In this document: in pieces, positions 12,592-25,170 of the stretch | Layout: each line of letters begins with the position of its first letter | Position numbering within the stretch: position 1 is the stretch's first letter | DNA from: Epiperipatus broadwayi | Taxonomy: Eukaryota > Onychophora > Udeonychophora > Euonychophora > Peripatidae | NCBI GenBank assembly: GCA_028023455.1 | Contig: JAQFVV010006831.1 | Span: 124,001 to 188,000, forward strand | Length of the DNA stretch: 64,000 bases | Direction: 5' to 3' | The notes under the pieces: model-generated | What the model was told of the DNA's origin: nothing | What the model saw: only the letters and a program-made list of their open reading frames with translations | The model's database searches: none | Program-made: the position numbers and the translations under genes

Positions 12592-12638
<47 letters not shown>

Positions 12639-12650
12639 TTGTGTGTGTTT
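12592..12650. repeat. Compound TA/TG microsatellite
   Basis: A run of TA units passes into TG units, with two TTT interruptions near the right end. Confidence 0.9.
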
Positions 12651-12861
12651 GAATAAATATTAATGTTTGCTTAAATATTATTTGGTCTATTCTCTCCATC
12701 TCTTGTCATTGTGTCACTATTAATTTAAGAGCATAGTTATTTTTATGTGTTGGGTTAAATGTGCTGGACCCTGGTTAAGAGTACGAGCTAGCCATGGGTT
12801 ATTTCAAATGCTGGATTGTGTGCCTGTTATACAAAGCATGCTGACTATATATACTATGGTT

Positions 12862-13060
12862 GGCTGGTGTATGAGGTTGATCCTCAAAACAAATAAAATG
12901 CTTTGGATGGCAAGGGTTTGAATCCAGCAGTCAAGGTGGGCCACAGTCTAGAAATGTGATCATGTTATGCTTTGCGTAGCTCGATCTGGTTTTGGGTATC
13001 ATTGATGGCTATGCTATCAATGGTATTCTCTTCCCTGCTTGAAGGGCCCATAAGTATCAA
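12862..13060 (+). repeat. Possible tRNA-derived SINE
   Basis: TGGCTGGTGTATGAGG could be an A box, and AAGGGTTTGAATCCAGC (about 12923-12940) matches the Pol III B box with one change (C to T). A non-tRNA part follows (GGCTATGCTATCAATGGTA, CTTGAAGGGCCCATAAG). No target-site duplication was seen. Confidence 0.5.
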
Positions 13061-14398
13061 TGTTAAAACTTATTAAAGTTATATATTTTAAAAGATATTT
13101 AAATCCAGTTAAACAACACTTATTCGGGGGACTCAGTTCAAATGCCATCCAATGTAGGTGCCAAAATTCCATAAATTGACCCAGCATAATCAAAGTTAAA
13201 GTAAAATTGTAATTAAAATTGAAAAAAAAGTTTGAAACTAAAATTTAAATTAAATGCTAAATTGCATAGTTACAAAAGTTAAAATTGGTGAGGAGTGTTA
13301 GAAGAGAAATGGCCAAGGCAAGCAAATATTAAGAATTAAAATAATTAAAAATATAAAATAAGAGTATGTAATGTAATTAAAAAGGAAAGAGAAACAAGCA
13401 AACATAGATATAAATGAATTCATTATTGAGCTTGTTTATAGCCAAGTGGGAATTAAAGAGGATGGAGGAGTTTTTATATTTAATTTAGATTTAATTGAAA
13501 TTTAATAAAATAAATAAAATTTTGCAAAATAAACATTCATGTGGGTGTAGATTGGGTAGGTTGATAGGGTTATGGGGGGAGTGTACAGACAAAGATTGAG
13601 GAAAGTGTGTAGGCTGTAGTTATGAGAACTTAAGACCTATAAAGGGCTAAATGGAAGGGATCAACCAATGGGATGGTATATCAGTAGAAAGGTTCTGCAC
13701 CCATCCAACACAAGGGGGAAAGTAGTCCCAGTCTCCTATCTTAAATAAATATGTGGCCTGAAAAATGGATTCAGATAATCTGCAAATCAGTTCATTGGGA
13801 GAAAAATTACCAACATGTTGTAATAAGCCTTGTTTTTAGTATATGAAAAATGGTCAGTGGATCAATACTGCCATTTGCAGAGCTCCCATATGTTTTAGGA
13901 TGCAGACCCAGGGTAAAAATTTCTGGTCTCATCCAACCTGCTGGTAGAGAGATTCCAGCATAGAAGTAAGTTAAAATACTTGTATTGCTTAAGTTGAATA
14001 TAAGCCAGATGTGTCTGCCATTTGCAGCTTTTACCCTCTTCATACACATCTGAAAGATGCCTGTTGACCCTCGTGGTAATCGTTGCCAGACAATGTACAT
14101 TATTGCTTGTGAAATAGAGCAAGACAAAAAATTAACCTTTGTAGTTTTTAAAACAGGCAAAACTCATTATATATATTGCCACACTCAGCAAGCTAGAGTA
14201 ACACAAGCATATGAGGAGGTGGTCATGTGATATTTATTGGCTTTGTAGTTTTTGTTAATCTGTACCAATTGGACACTGATTTGTTAGAAAAATATTAAAG
14301 AAATAAAATAAATCAAAAGTGAAAAATTAAATGGAATAGCTAAAAATAAATTAAAATTGGTCAAATTGATGAATTTTACCTCTCAAGGAGAGTGTGAA

Positions 14399-14455
14399 GT
14401 AAAGCTAGTGAGAGATATATGTATAAAACACACATATTTAGCTCATGTTACATAT
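14399..14455. repeat. Short dispersed repeat, copy 2
   Basis: Matches 10020-10075 over about 45 bp (GTGAGAGATATATGTATAAA core). Flanks differ. Confidence 0.6.
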
Positions 14456-14872
14456 TGTGCAAAAGTTATAAAAATAAATTTACATACAATGAATAATAAA
14501 TGACCCAATAGAAGCATAATTTATTACCACCCCTATGATCCAGATTTAAAGTCAGGCTAGATGATTTTAATTTTAATTAAATTTAGATTTTTTTTATAGG
14601 TAGTTGTGCATAGTCAATCCAAATAACCATTGCATAATGGCTAGAAATTTGCTATAGTAGTTATTTTTAGGCAGATAGACGTCACAACCTGGCATTTGAT
14701 TAAGAGTGATGATTACTGTTTTCTGCTTTATTGATTCTCTATGATATAACCTTAGAGGTGCTTTTGTTCTGATTTAAAAATCGGCTTTTCCTATTATCTA
14801 TACTGTATAATGGTTTAGACAGAAAGCAAGTAGCAATACAAAATATTGAATTATTGAGCTAAAAGTACTTAC

Positions 14873-15042
14873 CATAATTGCTGTGATCATCTATAAGAAG
14901 AATTTCATGGATCAAAGAATCAGGAGTCTGGGTCATGATGCTATGTAATGTTCGTAATAACAGAGAATAAGCCTCATTCTGAAATGTGATGATAATAGAA
15001 GCAGCTGGAAGTTGTAGAGTTTCATAATTAGCTGATTGACAA
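14873..15042 (-). CDS. GalNAc-transferase exon 2: start of the catalytic domain
   Basis: A 170-bp exon. One base completes an Asn codon from exon 1, then 56 codons, then one base of a split Val codon. It encodes a Cys followed by [20 protein letters not shown] and [11 protein letters not shown]. These match the nucleotide-sugar-binding start of GT27 enzymes (the usual forms are IIFHNEAWSTLLRT and EIILVDDxS). The acceptor is CTCCTAG after a long T tract and the donor is GTAAGT. The Cys at the beginning corresponds to a conserved Cys just before the catalytic domain. Confidence 0.95.
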
Positions 15043-15200
15043 CTAGGAGAAAAAACAAAAAATATTACTATCTCTATTGATTTATTTTTAAATTTATCTA
15101 TCTATCTGCATCTGCGTCTATCTAGCCATTTGTTTAACTTATCTCTTTAATTACCTAACCATTATTTACCTAGCTATTTATGTATACTTTTAGTCTGTTG

Positions 15201-15430
<230 letters not shown>

Positions 15431-16629
15431 AAGCTGGCCTGCTTACTTGCATGCCTAACTATCAGACTGCTTCCTTATATGTATGTCTATCTATATATAT
15501 ATTTATCAATATATCAACCTATTTTTTTTTTTTATATTTATCTATTCATCATTCACACACATTAAAAAAATACTAATATTTCAGTTAAAAAGTATCAAAC
15601 AACTGGAAAAAAAGATTTCTAATGTTTCTTGGTCTTAAGCTCAGACATAATCCCTACTCCTAATATATTATTATGCTGGCTCATGTGTGTTGGTAAGCAA
15701 TTTATCCATGTTTGTTTATTATACAGCGATCACATAAATATAACAACTGCAATGACAAAAATATACTGAATGGCTATTAGCATTTTGCCCTGATTTGTTT
15801 CTATCAGACCTCAAAAGAAATCATAGGATCTTTCAGTTACTCACAACCTCCTTTTGCCATCTATTTATTTTATATGAACTATAAACTAAAACGTTACAAT
15901 TTACAAAATTAATTATATCTTTTATTAATTTCTAATTTTTATTTATTACTTTTTAATATTGAATAGCTAAAATCATGCCTAAGGAAATAGTGTATATGGA
16001 AGGGGGTTAATGTAATGAATAACTGGTATTTTTTGCCTCTAGTAAAATACAAAATTGTATAAAGTTGTCAATCATACAGCAAAATTGAATTTCTATTGTA
16101 ATTTATTTTTAATTTATTTTCCTGTAAGCAGGCTTGATTAACTGTATAAAAGCAAATAAAATAATAAAGATCAAAAATGATGTTAAAGAAAGAAATAAGT
16201 TGAATAATTATTATTAGTAATAAGTAAATGTGATTCGGTAAGAGGACACTAGAGATTACCACTATATATTATTATAAAAAGAGAAGTAGAAAGTCATGCA
16301 GTTGTGAGAATGGCAAAGGAGACAATTCAAGGAGAAATGGGATGGTCAAGTTTTTATATGAGAGATGCAAAATAAAAATGTTTGGTATATTGCAATTTAT
16401 GGATAATAGAAGAATATTTAAAATACTATTTAATTGGGTTGTGAGTAAAGAACAAGCACAAGATGGATGAGAAAGGTATTACAGTATGCAGAAGATTTGG
16501 ATAAAGACTTTATATTAGTATACTTATACAAAAGATAGTATAATTGTTTTTGGAAAATTGTTGAGTGTTATAGTGTCAAGGAATAGAAGAATAGCTGCAT
16601 AAAAAAAAAAATAGGAAGTTGAAAAGATG

Positions 16630-16880
16630 GAGAGCTATTATGGAGAGTAAAAAAAGTTTAAATATATATAGAAGTAAACAGAATATTGGGTGTGAGTTAA
16701 TTTATGATAATAGCAAGGATAGCTTACTGTTTAAGGTTTGAGCAAGAACATTAGCAACAAGGGAATAGATGCATTAATGGAAAAATATGGATGATTTAGT
16801 CTGCAAGTTATTTAAGAAAGCCAAAGAAAATATTAGGCATTAATTGAATGTCAATGCCTACAAGCATAAAGGGTACAAAT
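16630..16880 (+). pseudogene. LINE ORF2 C-terminal relic
   Basis: Translation gives ESKKSLNIYRSKQNIGCELI, a stretch like DSLLFKV-ARTLATR, and then CKLFKKAKENIRH. This resembles the C-terminal region of some LINE proteins, where a K-x-L-x-x-Y block precedes a Cys-rich C-x-x-C...H segment. Stops and shifts occur. The clade is not determined; weaker similarity may extend to 16300 and 17160. Confidence 0.45.
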
Positions 16881-17849
16881 AATAAAGTTGTAGCGCAATA
16901 AATATAAACAAAGTGATTAAACAAAAAGTTGGTTCTTGTTTTTTATGGTGCATTTGGGAAATATAACAGGGATTTAGATATAAAGGTCATAGAGTTGACA
17001 AAGATAATGTTGTGGAAATGGGATGGAGGAGGATAGAGATGAATATGGGAAAAACTTAGGGTGAGGAATGAAAAATATGTGGCTAACAGGTTTCTCTGGA
17101 CACAGTGGCTGAGAGATTCCTCACTCCAAGAAAGGAGATGCCAGAATGCATCACATCACAAGAAAAATAATATTAAATATAGCAATAATAAATCAATATA
17201 TGAGATAAAAATGACAAAGGATGAAGTGTTTTAATAATTTATGACCTTGAAGAACAATAAAATTGATTTTGATAGTTCTGTTAAAGAATTGGTATTGTGA
17301 AGTAAAAAAAATTGAGAAAATAACTTTTTTTGTAAGATTTTCCATAAAATTAAATGCAATGAATAACTGCTAAAAGTGGAAACATAAGGAAAAAACAATA
17401 CAGTGCATAAAATATACTGTAAATCATAAGAAAGTGAAAGTAAAATGAAGATTAAATGAGACATCTACTTAAATAGAAACAAGTTGGATAATAAAATATC
17501 AGAAACGATTAATAAAACTGGAAAACAAGTGGAAAATAAAAATATACAATAAAAAAAGAAATTGTACTATTTTACACAAAAAGAAAAATTTAGCTGTAGA
17601 ATAAGAACCAGATGATTTTACTAATTATGTAATAAATATAAAAAAATACAAATATAAGATCGCATATACAGAAGCATCTAAATATACAAAAATAAATTGT
17701 CTGTAATATTCAAATTAACTGAAAACAGAGATTGTAGAGAACAAACAATTTTATTAGAATATTTTAATGCTTCAATAAAAAGTAGAAGTTAAAGATAGTT
17801 GAAAAACTAAAAAATAATGTAAGAGTAGACTTTATAATCAAATGCATAC

Positions 17850-18590
17850 TCAATATGTCCAACCAAAAATGGTTGTTTCTTTCTCCAAACTGCCCATAGT
17901 GCCATTTCTGAATCAATGCATGTGTTATGTAGTGACATAGTTTATTTATTCACTATTAAAATTTTAAGATGTTAGGATATCTGGATCACAGTTGTGACAT
18001 GAAATATGATGGGTGTTTTATACCTTCATCAATCAACATCAATGCTATTCTTACTATTACAATATCTTGCAAATTATTTGAAAATATTTATGGTACTCAT
18101 GTTTTCACTTCCATGCAGAGTCCTAATTATTTTAATCTTTTCAGTAGCAATTTTATTAAATTTAAAACAAATTCAGTATCATGATTTTCTTCTTACTTTT
18201 CTTATGTATTGATTTCTACTTTAACATATCATACCATTTATATCTTTCTTAAATGCTTTATCAATACACTTTATTTATATCAAGAAATAGGATTGTAAAT
18301 AGCTCTGATGATGACTGCAGAACAGTCAAAACTGTTAGTTTTGATATAAACAAATATTGATAAAGTGTTTGAGAAATATGTAAATGGTATGATAAATTCA
18401 GTATCAGTATGCTATTCCATCATGGGTATAAAACACATGGTCACATTTCATGCCATAATTCATGATCCATATAATAATGCTTAAAATTTTTGTAATGAAT
18501 GGTTAAACTATGTCACTACATAACATATACATTTATTTAGAAATGACAATTCATGTGGCTGGAAGGGAAAATGAATTACCAATTGCATTC
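17850..18590. repeat. Long nested foldback
   Basis: Outer arms are about 17850-18050 and 18390-18590. For example, GGATCACAGTTGTGACATGA and GGGTGTTTTATACC face reverse-complement counterparts near 18430-18460. Inside is a second inverted pair, TTATCAATACACTTTATTTA near 18258 and its counterpart near 18345, with a centre of CTGCAGAACAGTCAAAACTG type. Two short open frames here are by-products. Confidence 0.7.
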
Positions 18591-19617
18591 AGTTCAAAAA
18601 AATGTTTAGACCTAGTTTATAGCTAATAATTTAAAATCACACTGCTGATAAATATAAATAAGAGTATGAAAACATTTGTTTTGACTTTGCTCAGTACAAG
18701 AAATGCTTATGACAAAGCAAATAAAAAGATAACAGACAGATGTGTTAGATATTGCAGGGTAGCATAATCAGGACATTATATAAGAATAATTAACTATTCT
18801 AATTATCAGTTAAAAGAATAAAAATTGTTAAGAGGAGTTAAAAGTAGTATAGAATTAAGACAAACATATTTTATATCTCATAATGTTGTATTTGAAAACA
18901 AAGGAGTTGGTAGTAGAAGAATTAGAAAATGACCTGTAAATACTTCACTGGATGATAAGGAATTATATGTTTTACAGATTTTTTTTTGGTATTAACATTG
19001 ACATCCATTCAGAAGGGTCTTATTTACCTATGTAATGCCGTGATTTTTGCATGGACAAAATTTTGGTATCATCTTTGTACAGTCCGAGTCATGCAAGCTT
19101 AGTCACCTATCTCCAAAATACCAAACTCTGGGTTCTTTCCTTTGCTCCTATGGATCACTGTAGTCCTCCTAGGTTATGTAATGCAAGATATGTAATCATT
19201 GAACTTTTTTCTTTTTGAATACCATTTAATGTATCCTATTTTAAACTTTATCATATGAGTTTGTAACCAAATTACAGAATAAAATTTTTTTATATTTTTA
19301 TAAAAAAAATAATATGTTTTTAAAGATAATAGAAAATATTAAAGATTTACATACTGTTCATTATAAATTTTATAACATTTAGGGAAAATTTATTTATGAT
19401 TCAAAAAGTTTAATGTGATTAACTATTAAATACATCCAGACATATTATTAGAAACTCGTGTAAAAGAAAGCAAAAAAAATGGAATAAATTTAAATATTTA
19501 AAAACTCTTCTAAGTATTATTGCCTTTTAAACAAATACACCCAGGTCTTGTTTTATGGGGATTTTTTTAAGGCAATTTTGAAGGTATGTGATTCATGTTT
19601 CCTATTTATATATATCA

Positions 19618-19700
19618 AAGTGTTGGCTGGGAAGTGAACTCCAGGACAACTGCTTAAAAAGAAGGTATGCTAGCAACTAGGCCACAATATCTTGTATGCG
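19618..19700 (-). repeat. tRNA-like SINE relic
   Basis: On the minus strand, TGGCCTAGTTGCTAGC fits an A box, and GGAGTTCACTTCCC about 40 bases on fits a degenerate B box. The spacing is tRNA-like. No tail or duplication was identified. Confidence 0.5.
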
Positions 19701-19746
19701 GTTTTCTTTTATATGATAAAAATTATTAGATCAGAACTCAAGCTTT

Positions 19747-19821
19747 GATAATGTGCTATTACTTTAAATATTATAAATTTCACACACTCACACATCATAT
19801 TTAAAGTAATAGCACATTATC
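19747..19821. repeat. Inverted repeat, 25-bp perfect arms
   Basis: GATAATGTGCTATTACTTTA plus AATAT at 19747-19771 is repeated inverted at 19797-19821, with 25 bp between. Confidence 0.8.
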
Positions 19822-21295
19822 GGAGTTTGACTTCCATTTAATAATTTCAATATTTCAGCACTTTATAATAGTACTGTAATAGATTTTATGCAATAAAGAA
19901 GTTCTAATTCACTTAAAAGCAGGATTTCCCCATTTTATTTACACACATTAAATTTTATAAGATTATAATGTAAATCTGTTCAAATGTTATAGATGCCAAT
20001 ACTATGCATGTTGTTGCTTTTGCATTTTAAATCACATTCTATTTTTGCTTTTTTTAAAAAAGAGTATATAATCAATTAACCATTTAGTGTTCACAAGTTT
20101 ATTTTTAAAAGGTGAGTAACAGTGGTAGGCACAATTAAATTTGACAATTAAAAATTAAAATTTGATTTTTAATTGTAATTAACAATTTAAAAATTACATA
20201 ATGTAATCTGAAATTAATGTGATGCGAAACATTAAAATTTGATTTTTAAATGGAATTGAAAATTAAAAAATTAAAGACAAAAATAAGAATTTAAATTTTA
20301 ATTGTTAGTTTTAATTAAATTTTGCCCAACAATGGTGAATAGGTGTCTTTTTATTATCATAAGTCTAAGTTCTTATTTTTATTTTAAACTTTTAGTTTAC
20401 CCTAATGGAGAGGATGAAGAGGTAAAAAAACACACAATAAAAGGAATTTCTTTGGAAACTAAATTTCGATTTTAGATTGCTTAGTGAAATGGAAAGGATC
20501 AACAGTGATTGGGAAACATTTTCATTTGGGCAAGTCCACTATAATAGCAATTAAAAATATGAAGATGGCACTAGTTGTATTTCCTCTTGTGATGAATCTG
20601 ATGTCTTACCAGTTCACAAATGAACCTGCATATCATCAAATAGTGATAATGATTAAAATATTGCGCATGTATAAAAAAATGTAAAATACTGTAAATTACA
20701 CATAAAAATATATTGTTTTGAATAAAATTAAATATTGTAGTTAATAAAAAAAGTAAAAAAAAAAGTTTATTTTGTATCTTTTTTTTTTCAAATTTGAAAT
20801 TTTTATTAGTCATATTTTATTTCCTTATTTTTTTATGCGAATTTTAATGTAATTTTACATTGTTGCTTTGCTTTTATGCAATTTTTGAAAATTACAGTAT
20901 GTATCCTCCATTTTTCAAGGTAAGTCTATTTTTGTGCAATTTCTTTTGTGCACATTTTTTGAGGAACCTATCTACCACATAAAATAAGACCCAGGTATAT
21001 ATAAAAATTTCATAAAAAGGCAAATAATTCCCAAAACGCATTTCTGAAGAACTAGGTTTGTCAATAGGCCCAAACCATCACATTTATAAAATCCATCATA
21101 TTTTGTTAAGAGTTAATCCACAAATGTACAATCTTAAAGACAATTTACCAAGTTTCAGATAAACATAAAAAGTTTATATTTATCAGATTAGATATTGTTA
21201 ATTAGAGGTCAATGTATTTGTTATATTAATCTTCTGCCAAGCTTGGAATTACTTCAACTTTCACTCTATTGTTAAATATAAGTTTTTAATAGTTC

Positions 21296-21450
21296 GAAAT
21301 AGATTAAATAATGTGGAAACACTGAAGCCTCCCAGAAAACTATATGTAAACTAACTGTCAGTAACTGTAAAGTGTATTTATTTTACATTTACTGACAATC
21401 AGTTTATAAATAGCTTGTTGTGGGGTCCAGTACTTCATATTATTTCATCT
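21296..21450. repeat. Imperfect foldback
   Basis: Arms of about 70 bp, including AACTGTCAGTAACTGTAA against its inverted form near 21385, and AATAGATTAAATAATGTGGA against its counterpart near 21440. Confidence 0.6.
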
Positions 21451-21744
21451 ATTAAATATGTATATACATATATATATTTGAAGGAGAACAATATTTAACA
21501 GATTTTCAAATATACATACATATATAAATTTAATAATATGCATGTGTTAATTTTTTTTTTTTTATTAAAGTGATGATAATGCCATTGGAGTTTATAATAA
21601 TAAGTTTATTGAGTTTTAATTGAGTTAAAAGTTTGTCTTAGAGCTAATAATAATATATTAATTTTTAATTTAGTAAAATAGTTATTAATAACTTTGATAA
21701 ATAAAATAAATACTTAATTGACTCTATTGCTTGAGAATTCATAA

Positions 21745-21840
21745 GAAGTTTGAGCGCCAGTACTGAAATTAAATCGAGATCCTTACGCTCCATAATCTGA
21801 TACTATGCCACTGTATTAAACCACATTGGTCTAAATATTT
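21745..21840 (-). repeat. tRNA-like SINE relic
   Basis: On the minus strand, CAGTGGCATAGTATCAGATT and GGAGCGTAAGGATCTCGATT resemble an A-box region and a decayed B-box region of a tRNA-derived SINE. It lies just outside the LTR element that begins at 21895. Confidence 0.4.
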
Positions 21841-21894
21841 GTTCATAAGATGAAATAAATTGCTATTTCTGGCTGATCTAAAAGTGCACATCCA

Positions 21895-22578
21895 TGAGTA
21901 CAAATCACTACTAAACTGTTAATATTTAGATAATTTAATGGATGATCCTTAGTAGCATTTTAACTATTTACATATATACAATTATTTACATAATAAGGAC
22001 CGAAGGCATACATAAATAATAATTTAGATCAATATGACCTGTAAGAGTCCTAGCTAACTGTTCTTATGTTAGGAGATCAGCTTTTCACACTTGAAGTCAC
22101 TGTGATATGGGAGACAATCTGCTCCAATATATATGTCAGTCTACACAGGTGAAGCTCCAAGAATAAAGTGTGACTTTTTCATGAACTTAATACTGAATGA
22201 AGCATTTATTGTTTTAATCCCTGCAGTTGATTGGCTATACTCCTGTCCGTCCACTCAGGTGATTCTTCATTTTAATATTTATACAAAAATTTACATCGTT
22301 ATCTTTCTGCTTTAATTAACGAGTTATTTTTATAGTTTGTCATTTATCTTATAAAGAAAATCTAAATCGAATTCTTTTAATTGTTTTATTTTATTAACGA
22401 TGTATTCTACTCTCATTAATTAAACTATTATTCATTTTAGATTTTAAAGTTATAAATCTTTTACTTACAATTTTAAAAGAATTAGTCTTTTAAAATTCTT
22501 TAATTTATTAAACTCCTTACTTTCTCTCTCTCTCTCTAAATTTATATCTATCTATATATGTGCATTTATGCATACACA
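21895..22578 (-). repeat. 3' LTR of the deleted gypsy element
   Basis: About 684 bp. Aligns along its length with 24369-25170, for example CACTACTAAACTGTTAATAT at its left end and a run of CT before its right end. Confidence 0.8.
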
Positions 22579-22756
22579 TACCTATCATTACTTCCCCCAA
22601 GTTCAGAGAGCAGTTTTTATTCTCTGAACTCAGTATGTCATCATTGAGATACATGGGTCTTTTTATTTTCCTTTTAGCATGATGTTGTAGTTCATGTTCT
22701 GCCACACTTGGTGTGTTTTCTCTTAATAACTGATCATCAGTGTCTGTTGTGTTCAT
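22517..22756 (-). pseudogene. Possible pol C-terminal end
   Basis: A minus-strand frame ending in KRKIKRPMYLNDDIL resembles the basic, Pro-rich tail at the end of some gypsy integrases. It runs into the 3' LTR, which is usual for this position. Confidence 0.4.
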
Positions 22757-22886
22757 TAAGTCAGGTATTATCTTCTCCCTCTTGTCTTTACCTAGCTGCT
22801 TGCAAAGTATTTTTCAAGCTGTAACTACTTGTTTGATAGATGATGAATAACTTTCACCTGTGACCAAAACTAGTTCATATTATTTT

Positions 22887-23138
22887 TTACTCACACTTTT
22901 TTTTTGGTTTAAATTTATTGAATTTATAGGTACCAACTTGATGTTTATTCTGATCCACAATTGGCACACTATTTGATAATTTTGTGCACAACTTTTTACC
23001 TAAATACATTTCAGCCAGTGATTTCCCAGATTTGGCACTAGAAGTTACATGTTGATAGAGGAGTGCAGTCAGCACTGCTTCATGTATTTTAATTTCCCAC
23101 TTAATCCCCTCAGAAAGGTTTTTTTCTTTTGGGGCCAT
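22887..23138 (-). pseudogene. Integrase C-terminal fragment
   Basis: HEAVLTALLYQHVTSSAKSG followed by KSLAEMYLGKKLCTKL resembles the segment after the DDE core of gypsy integrases, where the consensus reads like YRxTPHxxTGxSPAELLxGRxxRT. The catalytic D, D and E are absent because the upstream part is deleted. Confidence 0.75.
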
Positions 23139-23458
23139 TAATTTTTTTACTAATTGTTACTTTTACTCCCATTTGACTGAACCACTCTCATCCTAAAATG
23201 GGATTGATAGGGGCATGTACCACATATAGTGATAGTACATTAATTTTATCCCTATTTCCACTTATTGATGCTTCAACTATGCCCTTTATTCTAATTGGTG
23301 TTACTGTCCACATCTAATGCCTTTAGATCAATTTTTTGTATTGTGGGTTCTTTTCCTACTCTTGGAAGTAACAGTATACCAGTCATGGACTGATATCAAT
23401 GTCCACTTCCATAGTTATGGGCTGATCACACAGCTTTAGTTTTAACATAATTTTGTCA

Positions 23459-23710
23459 TCAACAGTGGACATTTTTTAATATTGGTATGCTGAATTGCCT
23501 GACTCTAATATGAACATTTATGACTCTTACTTTCCTTGATGATGTCATTATATTTTTCTTTACATATTTTTTCCCTGTGCCCTCTTTTTTTACAATTATT
23601 GCAGCATTCTCATTTATGAAAACAACTACTAGCTTTGTTGCCCTATTTCCCACAGCAAAATCATATAATGGGTTTTTACTGTTAGTACTATTCTTATTAT
23701 TCTCAGGCAA
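23459..23710 (-). pseudogene. Decayed gag zinc-knuckle region
   Basis: The order PLYDFAVGNRATKLVVVFIN and then IIVKKEGTGKKYVKK follows the pattern of a double CCHC zinc knuckle of gag, but the Cys and His residues have been replaced. Further along, frames resembling the start of protease appear (ITMEVDID, where D-T/S-G is expected). Confidence 0.5.
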
Positions 23711-24044
23711 TTCTTTACTTATGGTTTACAAACATCTGTTTGTGATTTGCTGTTACTGTTGAACTTGGAGAATTTTCAAGATTGTTCAAGCATGAGTTTA
23801 TAAGTGATTCCACATTTTATAGCATCTATATAATTTAAATCCTAATAACCAATAATTGTTGCTGTAAACTATCATTAAATATACCAGTAAGAAATTGTTC
23901 CGGCAGGGCTTCATCTAGGAAAGAATATATACAAAAAATTTTAATAGATTATGAAGAGCATTATCGTAATCTTTTATACTTTCATTCCAACCTTGCTTCT
24001 GGATTTGGAGTTGCAGTCTAGTGATATGCATCAAGAGTTGGAAG

Positions 24045-24284
24045 TTAAAATGGATTTGACAAGCAATCATTAACCTGATCATATATACAATCTTCAGGAG
24101 CTAGAGGTTCAGTGAACCTGTTGGCTATCTTAGTAACTCTATTCCCAGCAAAGCATAATAATGAAGCAATCTTATACTTATCATCTTTAACTTTAATAAT
24201 GAATAAGTAATTTTCTACATGTTGAACATGCTGGGACCAACTACCTGGCTCACTGACATCAAATTCATCGATTTCTACTTGCAT
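24045..24284 (-). pseudogene. gag N-terminal fragment
   Basis: FDVSEPGSWSQHVQHVENYL, then KIASLLCFAG and AEDCIYDQVNDCL, follows the start of gag in Mag-like gypsy elements (the family pattern is FDxxxPxxWxxWxxRFExY...KxxxLLxxxG...tYxxvxxxL). It starts 85 bp inside the 5' LTR boundary. Confidence 0.75.
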
Positions 24285-24368
24285 TGTCTAATCTTTTATC
24301 TGAATTTAATGGTTATTTTAAATAATGGTTTGAACCAAAACTGTGACTGTGCTCAGAGTGCAGTTTCA

Positions 24369-25170
24369 TGAGCACATATCACTACTAAACAGTTAATATT
24401 TAGATAATTTAATGGACAATCCTTAATAGCGTTTTAACAATCTACATATATCCAATTACTTATATAAGGTACAAAGGCATACATAAATAATTTAGATCAA
24501 TATGACATGTAAGAGTCCTAACTGACTGTGTTCACATTCAGAGGTCAGCTTTCTATAATGTTACTTGAAGTTGCTGTTCCATGGCAAATGATCTATTCCA
24601 ATATATGTCATTGTGAACAGGTGAAGTTCCAAGAATCAAACATGTCTTCTTTGTCAATTTAGTACTGAGGCATTCATTGTTTTAATCTCTGCAGTTGATT
24701 GGCTATACTTCCATCTGTCCACTCAAATGATTCTTCGTTTTAATTTCCATACAAAAATTTACATCGTTTGTCAAGCATTGATGGTCAAGGGGGCTTTATA
24801 AGAAGTTGTCCCGGGTTAGCGGGTTCGCTTCCCGGCTGAAGCTATGACACATGAGAAAAAAAAATTACATCATTATCTTTCTGGCCTTAATTAATGAATT
24901 ATTTTTTATAGTTTGTAATTTATCTTATAAAGGAATTCTAAATCGAATTCCTTTGTTTATTTCATTAAGGACATATTCCACTCTCATTAATTAGCTATTA
25001 TTCATTTTAGAAAATATTATTTTTCTAATCTTAGTTATAAATCTTTTACTTACAATTTTAAAAGAATCAGTCTTTTAAACTTCTTTAATTTATTAAACTT
25101 ATTACCTTCTCTCTCTCTCTCTCTCTCTCAAAGTTTATACCTATATATGTATGGCATTTAAGCACACACA
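24369..25170 (-). repeat. 5' LTR of the deleted gypsy element, with nested SINE
   Basis: About 800 bp including the SINE at 24768-24861, or about 710 bp without it. A CT microsatellite lies near its right end, as in the partner LTR. Confidence 0.8.
24768..24861 (+). mobile_element. tRNA-derived SINE nested in the LTR
   Basis: GCATTGATGGTCAAGG at the head, GGGTTCGCTTCCCGG in the T arm and GCTATGACAC before an A run identify a second copy of the SINE at 4408. The flanks carry an imperfect duplication (AATTTACATCGTT and AAATTACATCATT), and the partner LTR runs straight through this point without the insert, which confirms it. The D-arm part is altered compared with the first copy. Confidence 0.85.

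Larger units (their letters stand above)
5171..14872 (-). other. Intron 2 of the GalNAc-transferase gene
   Basis: A 9.7-kb intron with donor GTAAGT at 14872-14867 and acceptor AG at 5172-5171. It contains several foldbacks, SINE-like pieces and an RTE stub, listed separately. The remainder (for example 8300-10000, 10100-11800 and 13200-14390) is AT-rich sequence in which I see no gene. Confidence 0.85.
21895..25170 (-). mobile_element. Internally deleted Ty3/gypsy element with decayed gag and integrase end
   Basis: Two related blocks, 21895-22578 and 24369-25170, lie in direct orientation and start TGAG and end CACA on the plus strand, as LTRs should. Between them, on the minus strand, are gag, a decayed zinc knuckle and protease, and the C-terminal part of integrase. 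Reverse transcriptase, RNase H and the integrase catalytic core are missing, so the element looks internally deleted and non-autonomous. The LTRs are well diverged, which suggests an old insertion. I found no clear target-site duplication, so the outer ends are uncertain by some bases. Confidence 0.8.

Noticed and set aside
13807-14160. 117-codon minus-strand frame
   Set aside because: Two overlapping frames on the same strand look equally plausible and neither has a motif; probably part of an unknown repeat.
20484-20684. Frame with GKSTIIAI, briefly thought to be a transposase DNA-binding domain
   Set aside because: The match is a few residues only, and nothing around it resembles a transposase.
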